A stretch of 64,000 nt of DNA from Candidatus Limnocylindrales bacterium. Lineage in GTDB: Bacteria > Desulfobacterota > Binatia > UBA1149 > CAITLU01. The notes beneath the pieces were generated by a model, which saw only the letters and a program-made list of their open reading frames with translations, searched no databases and had not been told where the DNA came from. The stretch lies in the NCBI GenBank assembly GCA_035571835.1, contig DATNBU010000008.1, positions 1-64,000 of the forward strand, written 5' to 3'. This document shows positions 16,568 through 25,223 of the stretch, piece by piece. Both the position numbers and the translations under genes were made by a program. Positions within the stretch are counted from its first letter, which is position 1. Each line of letters opens with the position of its first letter.

Positions 16568-17923
16568 TCAGCCGGCCGCGAGCACCTCGGCGGCCGTCCG
16601 TTCGCCGGACCGGACCGCGCCCTCCATCAGCCCGTGCATTTCGGTCGCTCGCTCAGCTCCGGCCCAGTAAACGCGCCCGGCGGGCTCGCGCAGCGCCTCG
16701 CCGAACGAGGTCAGCGCACCAGGAACGAAATGGCCGATCATGCCTCCGAGCGACCACGGCTCGGCCTGCCAGTCGGTCTCGAGGTAATGCACCGGCTCGG
16801 CCGCACGCGCACCGAAGCAGTCGGCGAGCGCGGCGAGGAACGAGCGCCGGCGTGCGTCCGCGCTCATCGCGGCGGCACGGACCGCACCCGGTCCGAACGC
16901 ATAGCTGCTGAGCACGCCGGGACGTCCCGCGCGCGGCGTCTGGTCGATCGTGACGGGAAGCAGCGAGCCGACCGATGCCGCTTCGCCGCTGAGGCCGTCG
17001 GCGCGCCAGAACGGTTCGGTATAGACCGTCTGCACGCGGATCATCGTGCCGGGAAGCATGCGCGCAAGCAGCGCCGAATGCGCGGGCGGCAGCGCGGGCT
17101 CGAAATCGATACGCGCGGCCAGCGGCGGCGGTGCCGCCACGATAACGCGTGCGGCCGTCACGCGGACATTTCCGGAGCAGACTTCGACGCCGCCGCCGTC
17201 CTGACGGATGCGGTGCACCGGACAGCCGACGTGCAGCGAGCCTTCGAGAGCTGCGCCCATGCGCGTCGCCACTTCGGGCACGCCGCCGTCGACGAGGTGC
17301 GTCTCGGTCTTCGTGCTTTCGATGTAGTAGTCGAAGCCGTTGCCGCCGCGGGCGAGCACCAGCGCGCCAAGCAGAGAAACCTCGCGCGGATCGACGCTGA
17401 ACAGAAGCGTCATTGTGGTTGCCAGAAGCTCGCGCGCCGCGCGCGACGGCACGTTGCGACGCGCGTCGATCCACGCGCCGAGGGTCTGCGAGTCGAGGCG
17501 ATGCGCCTTTGGTGCATCCCACGGACGGTCGAGCGGCAGGCTCATCGCCATGCGCTCGAGGCGCTTGAGCGCGACGCCGAGCGAAACGAGCGCGAACGCG
17601 CCAATGCCCGGCGGCAGGCCCGCGTAACGATGGTTCCTGCCGCCGATGCGAAGAATCTTGCTTCCGGCGTGGGAGTGCGGGTACGTCTCGAGGCCGAGCT
17701 CGTCGCAGAGCGCGAACATGCGATGCTGCCCGGCACCGAGCCAGGTACCGCCGGCCGAAAGCACGGTCCCGTCTTCGAGCATGCGGTTCCAGATCCTTCC
17801 GCCGACTCGATCGCGCGCTTCGAGCACGACGACGTCGCATCCGGCTTTTCGAAGTGCCCGCGCGGCCGCGAGGCCGGCCAGGCCTGCACCGACCACGACC
17901 ACATCCGTGCGAAGACTCGTCAC
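16568..17923 (-). CDS. FAD-dependent flavin amine oxidase
   Basis: 451 residues. Residues 8-50 contain VVVGAGLAGLAAARALRKAG and LEARDRVGGR, the Rossmann FAD-binding signature of the flavin monoamine oxidase family. The C-terminal GRVYWAGAERATEMHGLMEGAVRSGERTA is the second FAD motif. It oxidises amines, or related substrates such as polyamines or protoporphyrinogen-like molecules; the specific substrate is unclear. Monocistronic-looking. The 3' end abuts the 50-base palindrome, and the start lies in a 255-base intergenic region opposite the cysteine-rich protein gene. Confidence 0.85.
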   Translation of the reverse strand: MTSLRTDVVVVGAGLAGLAAARALRKAGCDVVVLEARDRVGGRIWNRMLEDGTVLSAGGTWLGAGQHRMFALCDELGLETYPHSHAGSKILRIGGRNHRYAGLPPGIGAFALVSLGVALKRLERMAMSLPLDRPWDAPKAHRLDSQTLGAWIDARRNVPSRAARELLATTMTLLFSVDPREVSLLGALVLARGGNGFDYYIESTKTETHLVDGGVPEVATRMGAALEGSLHVGCPVHRIRQDGGGVEVCSGNVRVTAARVIVAAPPPLAARIDFEPALPPAHSALLARMLPGTMIRVQTVYTEPFWRADGLSGEAASVGSLLPVTIDQTPRAGRPGVLSSYAFGPGAVRAAAMSADARRRSFLAALADCFGARAAEPVHYLETDWQAEPWSLGGMIGHFVPGALTSFGEALREPAGRVYWAGAERATEMHGLMEGAVRSGERTAAEVLAAG

Positions 17924-18063
17924 GTGCGTTTCCTATGGAATGCGCCGGATTGACGACAGGGATGTTTTTCGGCCCGCGCCGGCGACAGCAAGGCGTGCAC
18001 AGCTTCTGGCGCGCCGCGTTAGCGCTATTCACAGAGCCATCTTTCCTCTATGGTCCGACTGAA

Positions 18064-18165
18064 ATGTCGAAGTTCGTTCGCAGTGCAGCAGCGGGGCTGC
18101 GCTGCGATGCCATGCCGGGCAAGCCGGGCAAGCCGGGCAAGCCAGGGATGATCACGCCGCTGTAA
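18064..18165 (+). CDS. possible 33-codon micro-ORF with PGK repeats
   Basis: ATG-to-TAA frame ending in the short collagen-like stretch PGKPGKPGKPG followed by MITPL. It sits just 13 bases before the start of the cysteine-rich protein and could act as a leader peptide. There is no convincing Shine-Dalgarno sequence before its ATG. It may simply reflect the nine-base tandem repeat. Low confidence. Confidence 0.2.
   Translation: MSKFVRSAAAGLRCDAMPGKPGKPGKPGMITPL
18114..18147 (+). repeat. nine-base tandem repeat GCCGGGCAA (about 3.8 copies)
   Basis: Three exact copies of GCCGGGCAA followed by a degenerate fourth (GCCAGGG), in the leader region of the gene at 18179. The unit length keeps a reading frame (Gly-Lys-Pro). 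Copy number could vary by slippage. Confidence 0.85.
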
Positions 18166-18178
18166 GGGTAGGGAAGCG

Positions 18179-20551
18179 ATGACCGCGATAGCGCATTGGA
18201 AAGGTTCGATTCTGTTTCGGTCCGGGTTCCTGTCAGCGACGTTGACCACAGCGCTCTGCGCTGCCGCCTGGCCGGGGACTGCACGGGCGAACTTCACCTG
18301 TTCGAACAACCAGGATTGCGCGGGCCGCGCGGCGCAGTGCGATCCGGGCCGGACACCGTGCGACGACGGCATCTGCAGGCCGGGAGATCCGGACGCCGAC
18401 AACATCGGCTGCGTGCTGATTCCGAACGACGGCAAGTGCGACGACGGAAATTTCTGCAACGGCGTCGAGTTCTGCCTGCACGCGCACGGCTGCCGGGACG
18501 CACCGCCTCCCGACTGCGACGACGACATCGCGTGCACCGGCGACCAGTGCGATGCGCAGCTCGGCTGCACGCACACCAGGCACAATTCCCTGTGCAGCAA
18601 CGGCCTGTTCTGCGACGGAAAGGAAATCTGCGACGCCACTCGCGGCTGCATCGACGGAACTCCGCCGAAGTGCGGCGACAAGGTCGATTGCACGACCGAT
18701 TTCTGCGACGAGGCGCACGACGTCTGCGCGCACACGCCGAACGATTCCGTGTGCAACAACGGCCTGTTCTGCGACGGCACCTCGACGTGCGATCCGGCCT
18801 CCGGTTGCCGGCCGGTGACACTGCCGAACTGCAACGACAACATCCCGTGCACGGCCGACTCGTGCGACGAGGCGCACGACACGTGCTCGCACGTCGCGAA
18901 CAACGCCTTGTGCAGCGACGGACTGTTCTGCGACGGCGTCGAGACGTGCAGCCCGACGCAGGGCTGCCGTCCCGGAACGCCTCCCAACTGCAACGACAAC
19001 GTGCTCTGTACGGCCGACGCGTGCGATGAGACCAACGACGTCTGCTCGCATACGACGAGCAATGCTCCGTGCAGCGACGGACTGTTCTGCGACGGCGTCG
19101 AGATCTGCAGTCCCACGCAGGGCTGCCAGCCGGGAACGCCGCCCAACTGCAGCGACAATGTCACCTGCACGAGCGACCGATGCGTCGAGACCACCGATTC
19201 GTGCGAGCACACGCCGCGCGACAGCAACTGCAGCAACAACATCTTCTGCGACGGTGTCGAAGTCTGCAGCCCGACGCTCGGGTGCCAGCCGGGGACGCCG
19301 CCGAGTTGCGCCGACAACATCCCGTGCACGACCGACCAGTGCATCGAGGCCACGCACGGTTGCAGCCATACTCCGAATGACACGGCCTGCAGCAACGGCC
19401 AGTTCTGCGACGGGCCGGAAATCTGCGACATCCTGATCGGTTGCCACCACGGAACGCCGCCGAACTGCGCCGATGCCATCCCGTGCACGGTCGACGTGTG
19501 CGTCGAGGAAACCGACACCTGCGCGCACATGCCGAACGACTTTCCGTGCAGCAACGGCCTGTTCTGCGACGGCTCCGAAGTCTGCAACCCGACGCTCGGA
19601 TGCACGTTCGGAACGCCGCCGGACTGCGCGGACACCATTGCGTGCACGACGGACTTCTGTTCGGAGGACCAGAACGCCTGCGTGCACCAGCCGAACAACC
19701 AGCTCTGCACCGACGGTCAGTTCTGCGACGGCGTCGAGGTCTGCAACCCGTTAACCGGCTGCCAGCCCGGTACGCCTCCGATCTGCGCCGACGTGCTCGT
19801 CTGCACGGATGATTCCTGCAACGAAACGATCGACCGCTGCGTTCATGAGCCCAACGGCACGCTTTGCGGCAACGGCGTGATCGACGGCGTCTGCGGAGAA
19901 GTCTGCGACGACGGTCCGGTCACGGGCGAGATCTGCAACAACGACATCGATGACGACCACGACGGCCTCATCGACTGCGCGGATCCGGACTGTGCGAACC
20001 TTGTCTTCGAGACCTGCGACAACAATTGCCATCCGGTTCCGCCGTGCCAGCCGCTGCGAAACGATCCTGCCCTGATTTCCTTCGGCGGCACCGAGGCGAC
20101 GTCCGAAAGCTCCGACGGAAGCGGCGAACGGTCGGCCGGCCCCCCGGGCCAGTTCAGTTTCCACGCAAGGCTGATTCCGACCACGGAGATCGATCCGCTC
20201 CGCGAGCGCTTCGTCCTCACGCTCTCGAACGACAACGGCGTGATCTACCGTGCCGAGCTGGATCCGAGCCGCCTGCGGGCGGACGGAAAGCGGTTCCGGT
20301 ACTACGCGACCGATCTCGGCGCTGTGGCAAGAGACGGCGGGATCGCAAAGCTCAGCATTCAGCAACGCACCTACGGCGGCCAGGTCGGCTACGCGTTCCG
20401 TGTCCGGGCAATCGGCGATTTCTCGCGGGCCACGCTCGCGCTGATGACGACGCAGGTCTACTTCGGCGACGACGTCGGCTACGTGACGGCGTTATGGACC
20501 GGCGAGCCCGGCCACTGGGTCCTCAGGCAGAAAGACTACGACGTGCCCTGA
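18179..20551 (+). CDS. secreted cysteine-rich repeat protein with shared C-terminal module
   Basis: 790 residues. The N-terminal signal peptide is hydrophobic at about residues 14-32 and ends in TARAN. Residues ~115-545 hold eight tandem copies of a ~53-residue unit containing eight cysteines each: DNxxCTxDxC..., C-S-x-G-x-F-C-D-G-x-E-x-C, and GCxxGTPPxC; a ninth copy is partial. After a metal-binding-like segment (EICNNDIDDDHDGL-IDCADPDC) comes a C-terminal domain of ~150 residues (FSFHARLIP, LTLSNDNGVIYRAELDP, TTQVYFGDD) that is also the C-terminus of the giant protein at 54407. Probably disulfide-rich and cell-surface or matrix located; no enzymatic motif. Start ATG follows AGGGAAG. It overlaps the convergent SGNH gene by 16 bases at its 3' end. 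Confidence 0.85.
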   Translation: MTAIAHWKGSILFRSGFLSATLTTALCAAAWPGTARANFTCSNNQDCAGRAAQCDPGRTPCDDGICRPGDPDADNIGCVLIPNDGKCDDGNFCNGVEFCLHAHGCRDAPPPDCDDDIACTGDQCDAQLGCTHTRHNSLCSNGLFCDGKEICDATRGCIDGTPPKCGDKVDCTTDFCDEAHDVCAHTPNDSVCNNGLFCDGTSTCDPASGCRPVTLPNCNDNIPCTADSCDEAHDTCSHVANNALCSDGLFCDGVETCSPTQGCRPGTPPNCNDNVLCTADACDETNDVCSHTTSNAPCSDGLFCDGVEICSPTQGCQPGTPPNCSDNVTCTSDRCVETTDSCEHTPRDSNCSNNIFCDGVEVCSPTLGCQPGTPPSCADNIPCTTDQCIEATHGCSHTPNDTACSNGQFCDGPEICDILIGCHHGTPPNCADAIPCTVDVCVEETDTCAHMPNDFPCSNGLFCDGSEVCNPTLGCTFGTPPDCADTIACTTDFCSEDQNACVHQPNNQLCTDGQFCDGVEVCNPLTGCQPGTPPICADVLVCTDDSCNETIDRCVHEPNGTLCGNGVIDGVCGEVCDDGPVTGEICNNDIDDDHDGLIDCADPDCANLVFETCDNNCHPVPPCQPLRNDPALISFGGTEATSESSDGSGERSAGPPGQFSFHARLIPTTEIDPLRERFVLTLSNDNGVIYRAELDPSRLRADGKRFRYYATDLGAVARDGGIAKLSIQQRTYGGQVGYAFRVRAIGDFSRATLALMTTQVYFGDDVGYVTALWTGEPGHWVLRQKDYDVP

Positions 20552-22113
20552 CCGGAAGCCGGACACGTTCGTCCGAGAATCTCGCGTGCGTACGTGTCGG
20601 CAACGATCGCGTTGCCGCGCGGATTGAGGTGCACCCAGCTGACGAGCAGGTCGCGATCGTGATCCAGCGCGGAGACGATATCGGCCACAGGAACTCCGTT
20701 CTCGCGCGCCCAGCGTTCCTCGGCTGCAAGCACGCGCTCGTGGATCAGGAAGTTCATCTCCATCCGGCTCACGTGACCTTCGCGTGAAAGCTTCTCGCGT
20801 ACGCGCGCAATCTCGTCCGCGTACGTCACGCCCTTGATCTTCTCGCGCGGAACCAGCAGGGACCGCGCCTGCTGTTTGCCGACCACGAGCAGGATGCCGC
20901 GCTTCCGGCACTCGTCGCGAACCCGCGCCAGATTCTCCACGAAATGCTCGGGACGGCCGGCTGCGACCTTCTCGACGTGTGCGGCATCGAAGCTCTCGGC
21001 GGGGTCCGTGACCATCTCGTGGTACAGGAACGAGATCAGGAAATGCTCGCGCGCCCAGTGCTTGATCTCGCTCGTCACGCTGCGCTGTTTGGTCGCGGCG
21101 GACTGGTCGCCCTCGACGCCCTCGGAGCTGTCGTTGATGCCTTCGTAGAACGTGACGACGTCCGGCGTGAGCGGCAGACCTTCGGCAACGAACAGCGAAG
21201 CGATCTCGCTCGAAGTCAGGTGCGGGATGCCGAGGTTGACCACTTCGTAGCGAGTGCCGGCGGAGCAGCGCTGGTTCAGAACGCGCTCGAGCGTGGCCGG
21301 GTACGTGCCGTCGTCGGGATCGTGGTAGCCGAACGTCGACGACGCGCCGAGGGTCACGACGCGGATGGTGCCCGACGGCTTGGCCTCGACGATTTCCGGG
21401 CCGCGGAATCCGCGCGCGTTGATCGTCGCGCGATAGACCTCGCCGGTGTCCGCGTCGTACGTGAATCGCGATTCGTTCGGAAAGTACTTGGTGTAGTTGC
21501 CGGCGACGAAGGTGTGCTGGCGTACGTTGTGGTATTCGTCGTCGCTGCCGCGCAGGCGCCTCTGGTAGAGGCTGAGCAGTAGCGGAGAGCTCTCGACGGA
21601 GCCGCCGATCTGAAGGCGCTGGACGCTCGTGCCGAACCAGAACACGCTCGGTCCCAGCAGCGTTGCGAAGTATGCGCGCAGCACGAGCTCGACCGTGCCG
21701 AGCACGAACACGAGGACGATCGCTGCGAAGGCGGTTTTCTTGCCGCGTCCGATCAGGGACGTGCGGCACGCATCGCACGTAACCGCATTCCTTCGAACAG
21801 TGGCTCCGCAGTGCGGGCAGCGCTTGCCCTGCGGCGCGACGGATTCCTCGCCGGATTGATCGAACGACCCGGGACGCCGGTCGGACGACGGCTTGTCGAG
21901 CTTTTCCAGTGAACCGATCCCCCTGACTCTGAACTTGCTGACTCTGAGCTTGCGACGCGGCGACGGCCGCGTTTCGCAGGTGCTTTTGCCGCTCGCAGCA
22001 TCGTCAACTCGACGGGGCGACGCAGCCCGCGCACCTTCCAACGCGAGATGCGGGCAGTCAAGGACCGGGCGCTCGCGCCCACCTTCTACGGATGTGGCGG
22101 AAGAACGGCGCAT
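20536..22113 (-). CDS. SGNH/GDSL-hydrolase-like membrane protein with N-terminal zinc ribbon
   Basis: Up to 525 residues. After a polar N-terminus comes a zinc-ribbon (CPHCGATVRRNAVTCDACR), one transmembrane helix (FAAIVLVFVLGTVELVL), then an SGNH-hydrolase-like domain with GASSTFGY (block I Ser), a GINDSSEG Asn block and a C-terminal WVHLNPRGN His block. The Asp usually found two residues before that Trp-x-His is Ser here (VSWVHL), so the catalytic dyad may be altered. The likely topology is a cytoplasmic zinc ribbon and an external hydrolase domain, perhaps deacetylating or binding envelope glycans. Start uncertain: the ATG at 22113 is used, but only the region from the zinc ribbon onward is recognisable, and TTG or CTG starts lie between. 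It overlaps the convergent gene at 18179 by 16 bases. Confidence 0.7.
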   Translation of the reverse strand: MRRSSATSVEGGRERPVLDCPHLALEGARAASPRRVDDAASGKSTCETRPSPRRKLRVSKFRVRGIGSLEKLDKPSSDRRPGSFDQSGEESVAPQGKRCPHCGATVRRNAVTCDACRTSLIGRGKKTAFAAIVLVFVLGTVELVLRAYFATLLGPSVFWFGTSVQRLQIGGSVESSPLLLSLYQRRLRGSDDEYHNVRQHTFVAGNYTKYFPNESRFTYDADTGEVYRATINARGFRGPEIVEAKPSGTIRVVTLGASSTFGYHDPDDGTYPATLERVLNQRCSAGTRYEVVNLGIPHLTSSEIASLFVAEGLPLTPDVVTFYEGINDSSEGVEGDQSAATKQRSVTSEIKHWAREHFLISFLYHEMVTDPAESFDAAHVEKVAAGRPEHFVENLARVRDECRKRGILLVVGKQQARSLLVPREKIKGVTYADEIARVREKLSREGHVSRMEMNFLIHERVLAAEERWARENGVPVADIVSALDHDRDLLVSWVHLNPRGNAIVADTYAREILGRTCPASGQGTS

Positions 22114-22240
22114 TCGCGGCGGAAAAGCACGCCGGGGCGTGGCTGATCGGGCGGAGGCGGGTCATGCTCGCGAGCAATTCGGGAGGCACCGGCAGCACGA
22201 GCCGCCGGGATGACCATTCCCGACTCGCCAGGAGAACACG

Positions 22241-22450
22241 ATGTTGATTACCCGAACCCTCAGCGCCCTGCTTTTCGCACTCACACTTGGTCTGGGAGTA
22301 ACCGCCTGCGAGCGGCACCACGATGGTCCCGCCGAACGCGTCGGCGAGAAAATCGATGACGCCGCCCACGACGTGAAAGACGCAGCGCATGACGCAAAAC
22401 GCGACATCAAGGACGCCGCCCACGATGCCAAGGAAGATCTGAAACACTGA
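22241..22450 (+). CDS. small lipoprotein with LEA-like 11-residue repeats
   Basis: 69 residues. The N-terminal signal ends in a lipobox LGVTAC (lipidated Cys at about residue 23). The mature part is almost entirely a charged, alanine-rich amphipathic helix made of near-repeats DAAHDVK, DAAHDAKRDIK and DAAHDAKEDLK. This 11-residue periodicity is reminiscent of group-3 LEA and other stress-protective proteins. A GGAGA Shine-Dalgarno site lies five bases before the ATG. Monocistronic, followed by a strong hairpin at 22459. Probably a periplasm-facing lipid-anchored protein; function unknown, a membrane- or stress-protective role is inference. Confidence 0.75.
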   Translation: MLITRTLSALLFALTLGLGVTACERHHDGPAERVGEKIDDAAHDVKDAAHDAKRDIKDAAHDAKEDLKH

Positions 22451-22458
22451 CGCAGCGT

Positions 22459-22495
22459 GCGCGTCCGCCTCCGCGCTGTGCGGAGGCGGACGCGC
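22459..22495 (+). terminator. strong hairpin after the small lipoprotein gene
   Basis: Perfect 16-base-pair GC-rich stem with a five-base loop (GCTGT), starting eight bases after the stop codon. No poly-T follows, so intrinsic termination may be incomplete, but the position and stability argue for a transcript end. Confidence 0.65.
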
Positions 22496-22854
22496 TCCGT
22501 GCAACCGCAGCTCCGCGCGAACCAGAGTCGCCCGCTTACAATTGGATGCGCTCGACGCGCATCGATCGCTCACAAGTCAATTCTTGCCGCGCTCCGAAAA
22601 CAGCGAAAGGGCGCATTTCGCTTCTGCGATGTGGGATAACGTTGGGCCGCACGGAGCTCGATAAAAACCGCCGTGTGGTAGCGCGACGCGTGCCGCGGAT
22701 GCTCGCCGCAACGGCTCGGGCGGGGACGCAGCCTCTGCAGTTTCGCGGTCGGCCCAGGCCGGCTCATCAGGCCACGGCGCATGTGGCGATGGCGATGCCA
22801 CGCCGGTGCGTCAGCCGCCGACGCACAAGCCGCCTGGCTGACGCGATTGCGACA
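22496..22854. other. non-coding stretch with one further hairpin
   Basis: No convincing gene on either strand. At 22808-22844 there is a nine-base-pair stem (GCGTCAGCC/GGCTGACGC) with a 19-base loop, placed just downstream of the minus-strand 65-codon gene, where it could serve as its terminator. Confidence 0.5.
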
Positions 22855-23052
22855 TCAGTGCGAGACGCGTCGCGTTCGGCGGCGCACCGAGGGCGCGAGC
22901 TCACATGCGACCTCGATGAGGTCCTGGTTCATCTCATCCGACACGGCCGGTCGGTCCGAAGCTGCGTTACCAAGGTATGCGTCGTACAGCGCATTCATGC
23001 GGGCAAAGCGCTGATCGTCCTGGAATTCACTAGTCTGCTCTGGGCTTGTCAT
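22855..23052 (-). CDS. small acidic hypothetical protein
   Basis: 65 residues starting MTSPEQTSEFQDDQRFARM. Chosen as a real gene because an excellent AAGGAGAGAGAC Shine-Dalgarno site stands directly before the ATG at 23052, and codon use is gene-like. It is probably helical (ARMNALYDAYLGNA, DEMNQDLIEVACELA) with a basic C-terminal tail (RRRTRR). No family recognised, no signal peptide. It is followed by a possible terminator hairpin at 22808-22844. The longer in-frame extension upstream has no protein-like composition. Confidence 0.6.
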   Translation of the reverse strand: MTSPEQTSEFQDDQRFARMNALYDAYLGNAASDRPAVSDEMNQDLIEVACELAPSVRRRTRRVSH

Positions 23053-23695
23053 TGTCTCTCTCCTTGCTGGAGTCGTGCGATGTTGCACGATCGCCGTCGG
23101 GATTCCGGTGCAGTTCGGATCGCGCCTGCTCCCTTCAAGATGCGGAGTGTGCTGGGTATTTCGCGCGAGTAAAAGACCGTCGTGCGGATATCGACTTCCG
23201 TGAGTCAGGAAATCGCGCTCAACGAAAATCGTGCAAGTTTGCATCTTCGAGTCAGGCGACGAACGTCTGGTACGCGGCCAAACCGATGGATGCGCAGGGT
23301 CGCGCCGACGGTCTCGGCTCTTCCGGTCGAGCTCTCGCACGCCGGGGTCTGCCGGCGCCACGTCGCCGAGAGTTGCGAAGCACCGGCCGGCACCATCCGC
23401 CCGCATCTGTGGCCGGCACGCGGCAGCGGCCGGAGAGGCGGGCCGGCCAAGACTGCGGAGCTCCTTCCACGCGTGCGGTTCGCGGTGACCCGCTTCACGT
23501 GTGCTGCCGCTGGCGCTCGGGCCGAACGGGAAATGCGTTCGAGGCGAGGCGAGAGGTGGGGCTTCGTCGCGCCGACCTTTGGACTGGACCGCGGGCACTC
23601 GTCTCCTGCGGCGTGCGGCGCTTCCGTAATCCCTTCGTAAGGACCGCGAGTCGGAAACCGGGCTATAAGGATGTCTCCCGGAAGGAGGGATCCCG
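23053..23695. other. non-coding intergenic region
   Basis: About 640 bases between the divergent 65-codon gene and the lipase. Several frames stay open, but their translations are Arg/Ser-rich without recognisable structure, and none has a ribosome site. It must hold the two divergent promoters; I could not assign -35/-10 boxes with confidence. Confidence 0.45.
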
Positions 23696-24805
23696 ATGAC
23701 CAAGGGTACATTTCGCGTCTGGGCTTCGATCGCCGTGGCGCTCGGCGTCGTCGCGCTGCCCGGCGACAGTTCCGCCTACACAGCGGGCCGCGACAGCAAG
23801 GTGCTTCTGCTTCACGGGCGGCAATGCCACGCCAACTACACGTCGAACGACAAGAACCACATGCAGACCGACTGGTGGCGCAATGCGGACTCGACGCTGG
23901 AGTCGCTCGGCTGGAGCGGCAGCGGCATCAGCGTCATCAAGATGGGTTACTACTCGGACACGTATACCGTCAACGGCGCCAGCAACTATGACGTGTGGGC
24001 GCTCAAGCACTGGAAGGGCAGCGCGAGCGGAAATACGAGCAACCATAATCTGCATTTCGACCGGACAGGCTGCCACGTGAAGTGGTCAGGCGACGCCGAC
24101 TGGTCGCATACGGGCAAGTGCGACATCCGGCATCTCGCGTACCACGTCGCTTGGGCCATCTACAACAAGTACACATCGAACGGGGAATCCGTCGACGTCG
24201 TGGCACATTCGATGGGAGGCCTCGTCATTCGTTACGCGCTACAGCAAGTGCAGGCCGGCCACGCGGACTTCCCGCCATCGCTGATGATCGAAGACGTCGT
24301 GACCGTTTCGACGCCGCATGGAGGAATCAATCCGACGCTGAACGGCTGGGATTGCGACGATTTCCAGACCAGCCAGATGGCGGTCGGCAGCACCTTCCTG
24401 ACGTCACTGTCCAGCCATCCGGCGGGCACCGGCGGAACCGACTGGACCGCGATCGGCGGGTTCGAAATCAAGTGCCATGGTCTCACCGGAGATATCGTCT
24501 CGCCGGAAAGCTCGACGTGGAACGGCGCCGACCACAAGGCCGTTTATGCGAATCCGGGCTACGGGCACGAGGAATACTTCAACGCCGGCAAGGGCGTGGG
24601 TCCGGCGGATACCGACGTCTTTCGCCAGGACGGCAATGGAAGCGGAACCGCATTCAAATACGGCTGCTGCGGATCGTGCCTGCTTCCCGGCTGCGGCGAC
24701 TTCGGCACTCGCTGCACCAACAGCAACGGTGCGTACAGCGGAGCATCGAACCAGCTGCGATCGCTCGGGCGCATCGACAACGCGCTTCGGATGAATACCT
24801 GGTAG
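23696..24805 (+). CDS. secreted triacylglycerol-lipase-like alpha/beta hydrolase
   Basis: 369 residues with a cleavable-looking signal peptide (hydrophobic residues ~9-20, ending DSSAYT). The mature protein begins KVLLLHGRQCH, contains the nucleophile motif VVAHSMGGLVIRYAL (Ser about 171; the first Gly of GxSxG is Ala), and then TVSTPHGGINP, characteristic of lipases and PGAP1-like esterases. Many cysteines in the second half (GCCGSC, GCGDFGTRC) suggest disulfides in an exported enzyme. GGAGGG stands before the ATG. Monocistronic, facing the porin gene across a 418-base spacer with a large hairpin. Confidence 0.82.
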   Translation: MTKGTFRVWASIAVALGVVALPGDSSAYTAGRDSKVLLLHGRQCHANYTSNDKNHMQTDWWRNADSTLESLGWSGSGISVIKMGYYSDTYTVNGASNYDVWALKHWKGSASGNTSNHNLHFDRTGCHVKWSGDADWSHTGKCDIRHLAYHVAWAIYNKYTSNGESVDVVAHSMGGLVIRYALQQVQAGHADFPPSLMIEDVVTVSTPHGGINPTLNGWDCDDFQTSQMAVGSTFLTSLSSHPAGTGGTDWTAIGGFEIKCHGLTGDIVSPESSTWNGADHKAVYANPGYGHEEYFNAGKGVGPADTDVFRQDGNGSGTAFKYGCCGSCLLPGCGDFGTRCTNSNGAYSGASNQLRSLGRIDNALRMNTW

Positions 24806-25223
24806 AGATTGCCGCGCGCGATGTTCTGATCTTCGGCTGCGACCGAGACGGGTCGGCACCGCCTGACCATCTCGTCACGACGTGTCTCCGAAAGGGACTT
24901 CGTGGGTTCGTGTGGGCCCCTGTTTCGGGGTTTTTTGATCGAACGGGATCCGTCAGATTGGCGGCGGCATCCCTGGTGCACGAGCATTCCGCGCGGAATG
25001 TGATGCAGGTCTCGTCCCTGCATCAGCGCTGAAAGTGATCTGTATTGCGCGCGGCTCAGGACCTCGAAGGACGCACACCAACCCGCGAAGCCAAAACAGA
25101 GATGCATCGCGCGCTGCGGAGGAGTGTCGCAGCGCGCGATGCATCCCGAATGCCGGCTTCGAGCCGGACGGACGCGCGGGATGCGTCCGCCCGGTTGGTC
25201 TCGCAGCCGGTCGGCAAGGCCCA
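24806..25223. other. non-coding spacer between convergent lipase and porin genes
   Basis: No gene-like frame. It contains the large hairpin at 25101-25145 and a small one at 25152-25166 (CCGGCT-TCG-AGCCGG). Otherwise featureless. Confidence 0.5.
25101..25145. terminator. perfect 18-base-pair hairpin, probable bidirectional terminator
   Basis: GATGCATCGCGCGCTGCG pairs exactly with its complement across a nine-base loop (GAGGAGTGT). It lies between the 3' ends of the convergent lipase and porin genes. Runs of T are absent, so it may be a transcript-stabilising or Rho-assisted end rather than a textbook terminator. Confidence 0.6.

Noticed and set aside
18114-18147. Possible CRISPR-like short repeats
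   Set aside because: Nine-base direct tandem units without spacers; not CRISPR.
23046-23699. 217-codon plus-strand frame upstream of the lipase
   Set aside because: No ribosome site, Arg/Ser-rich composition, no recognisable fold; treated as intergenic.
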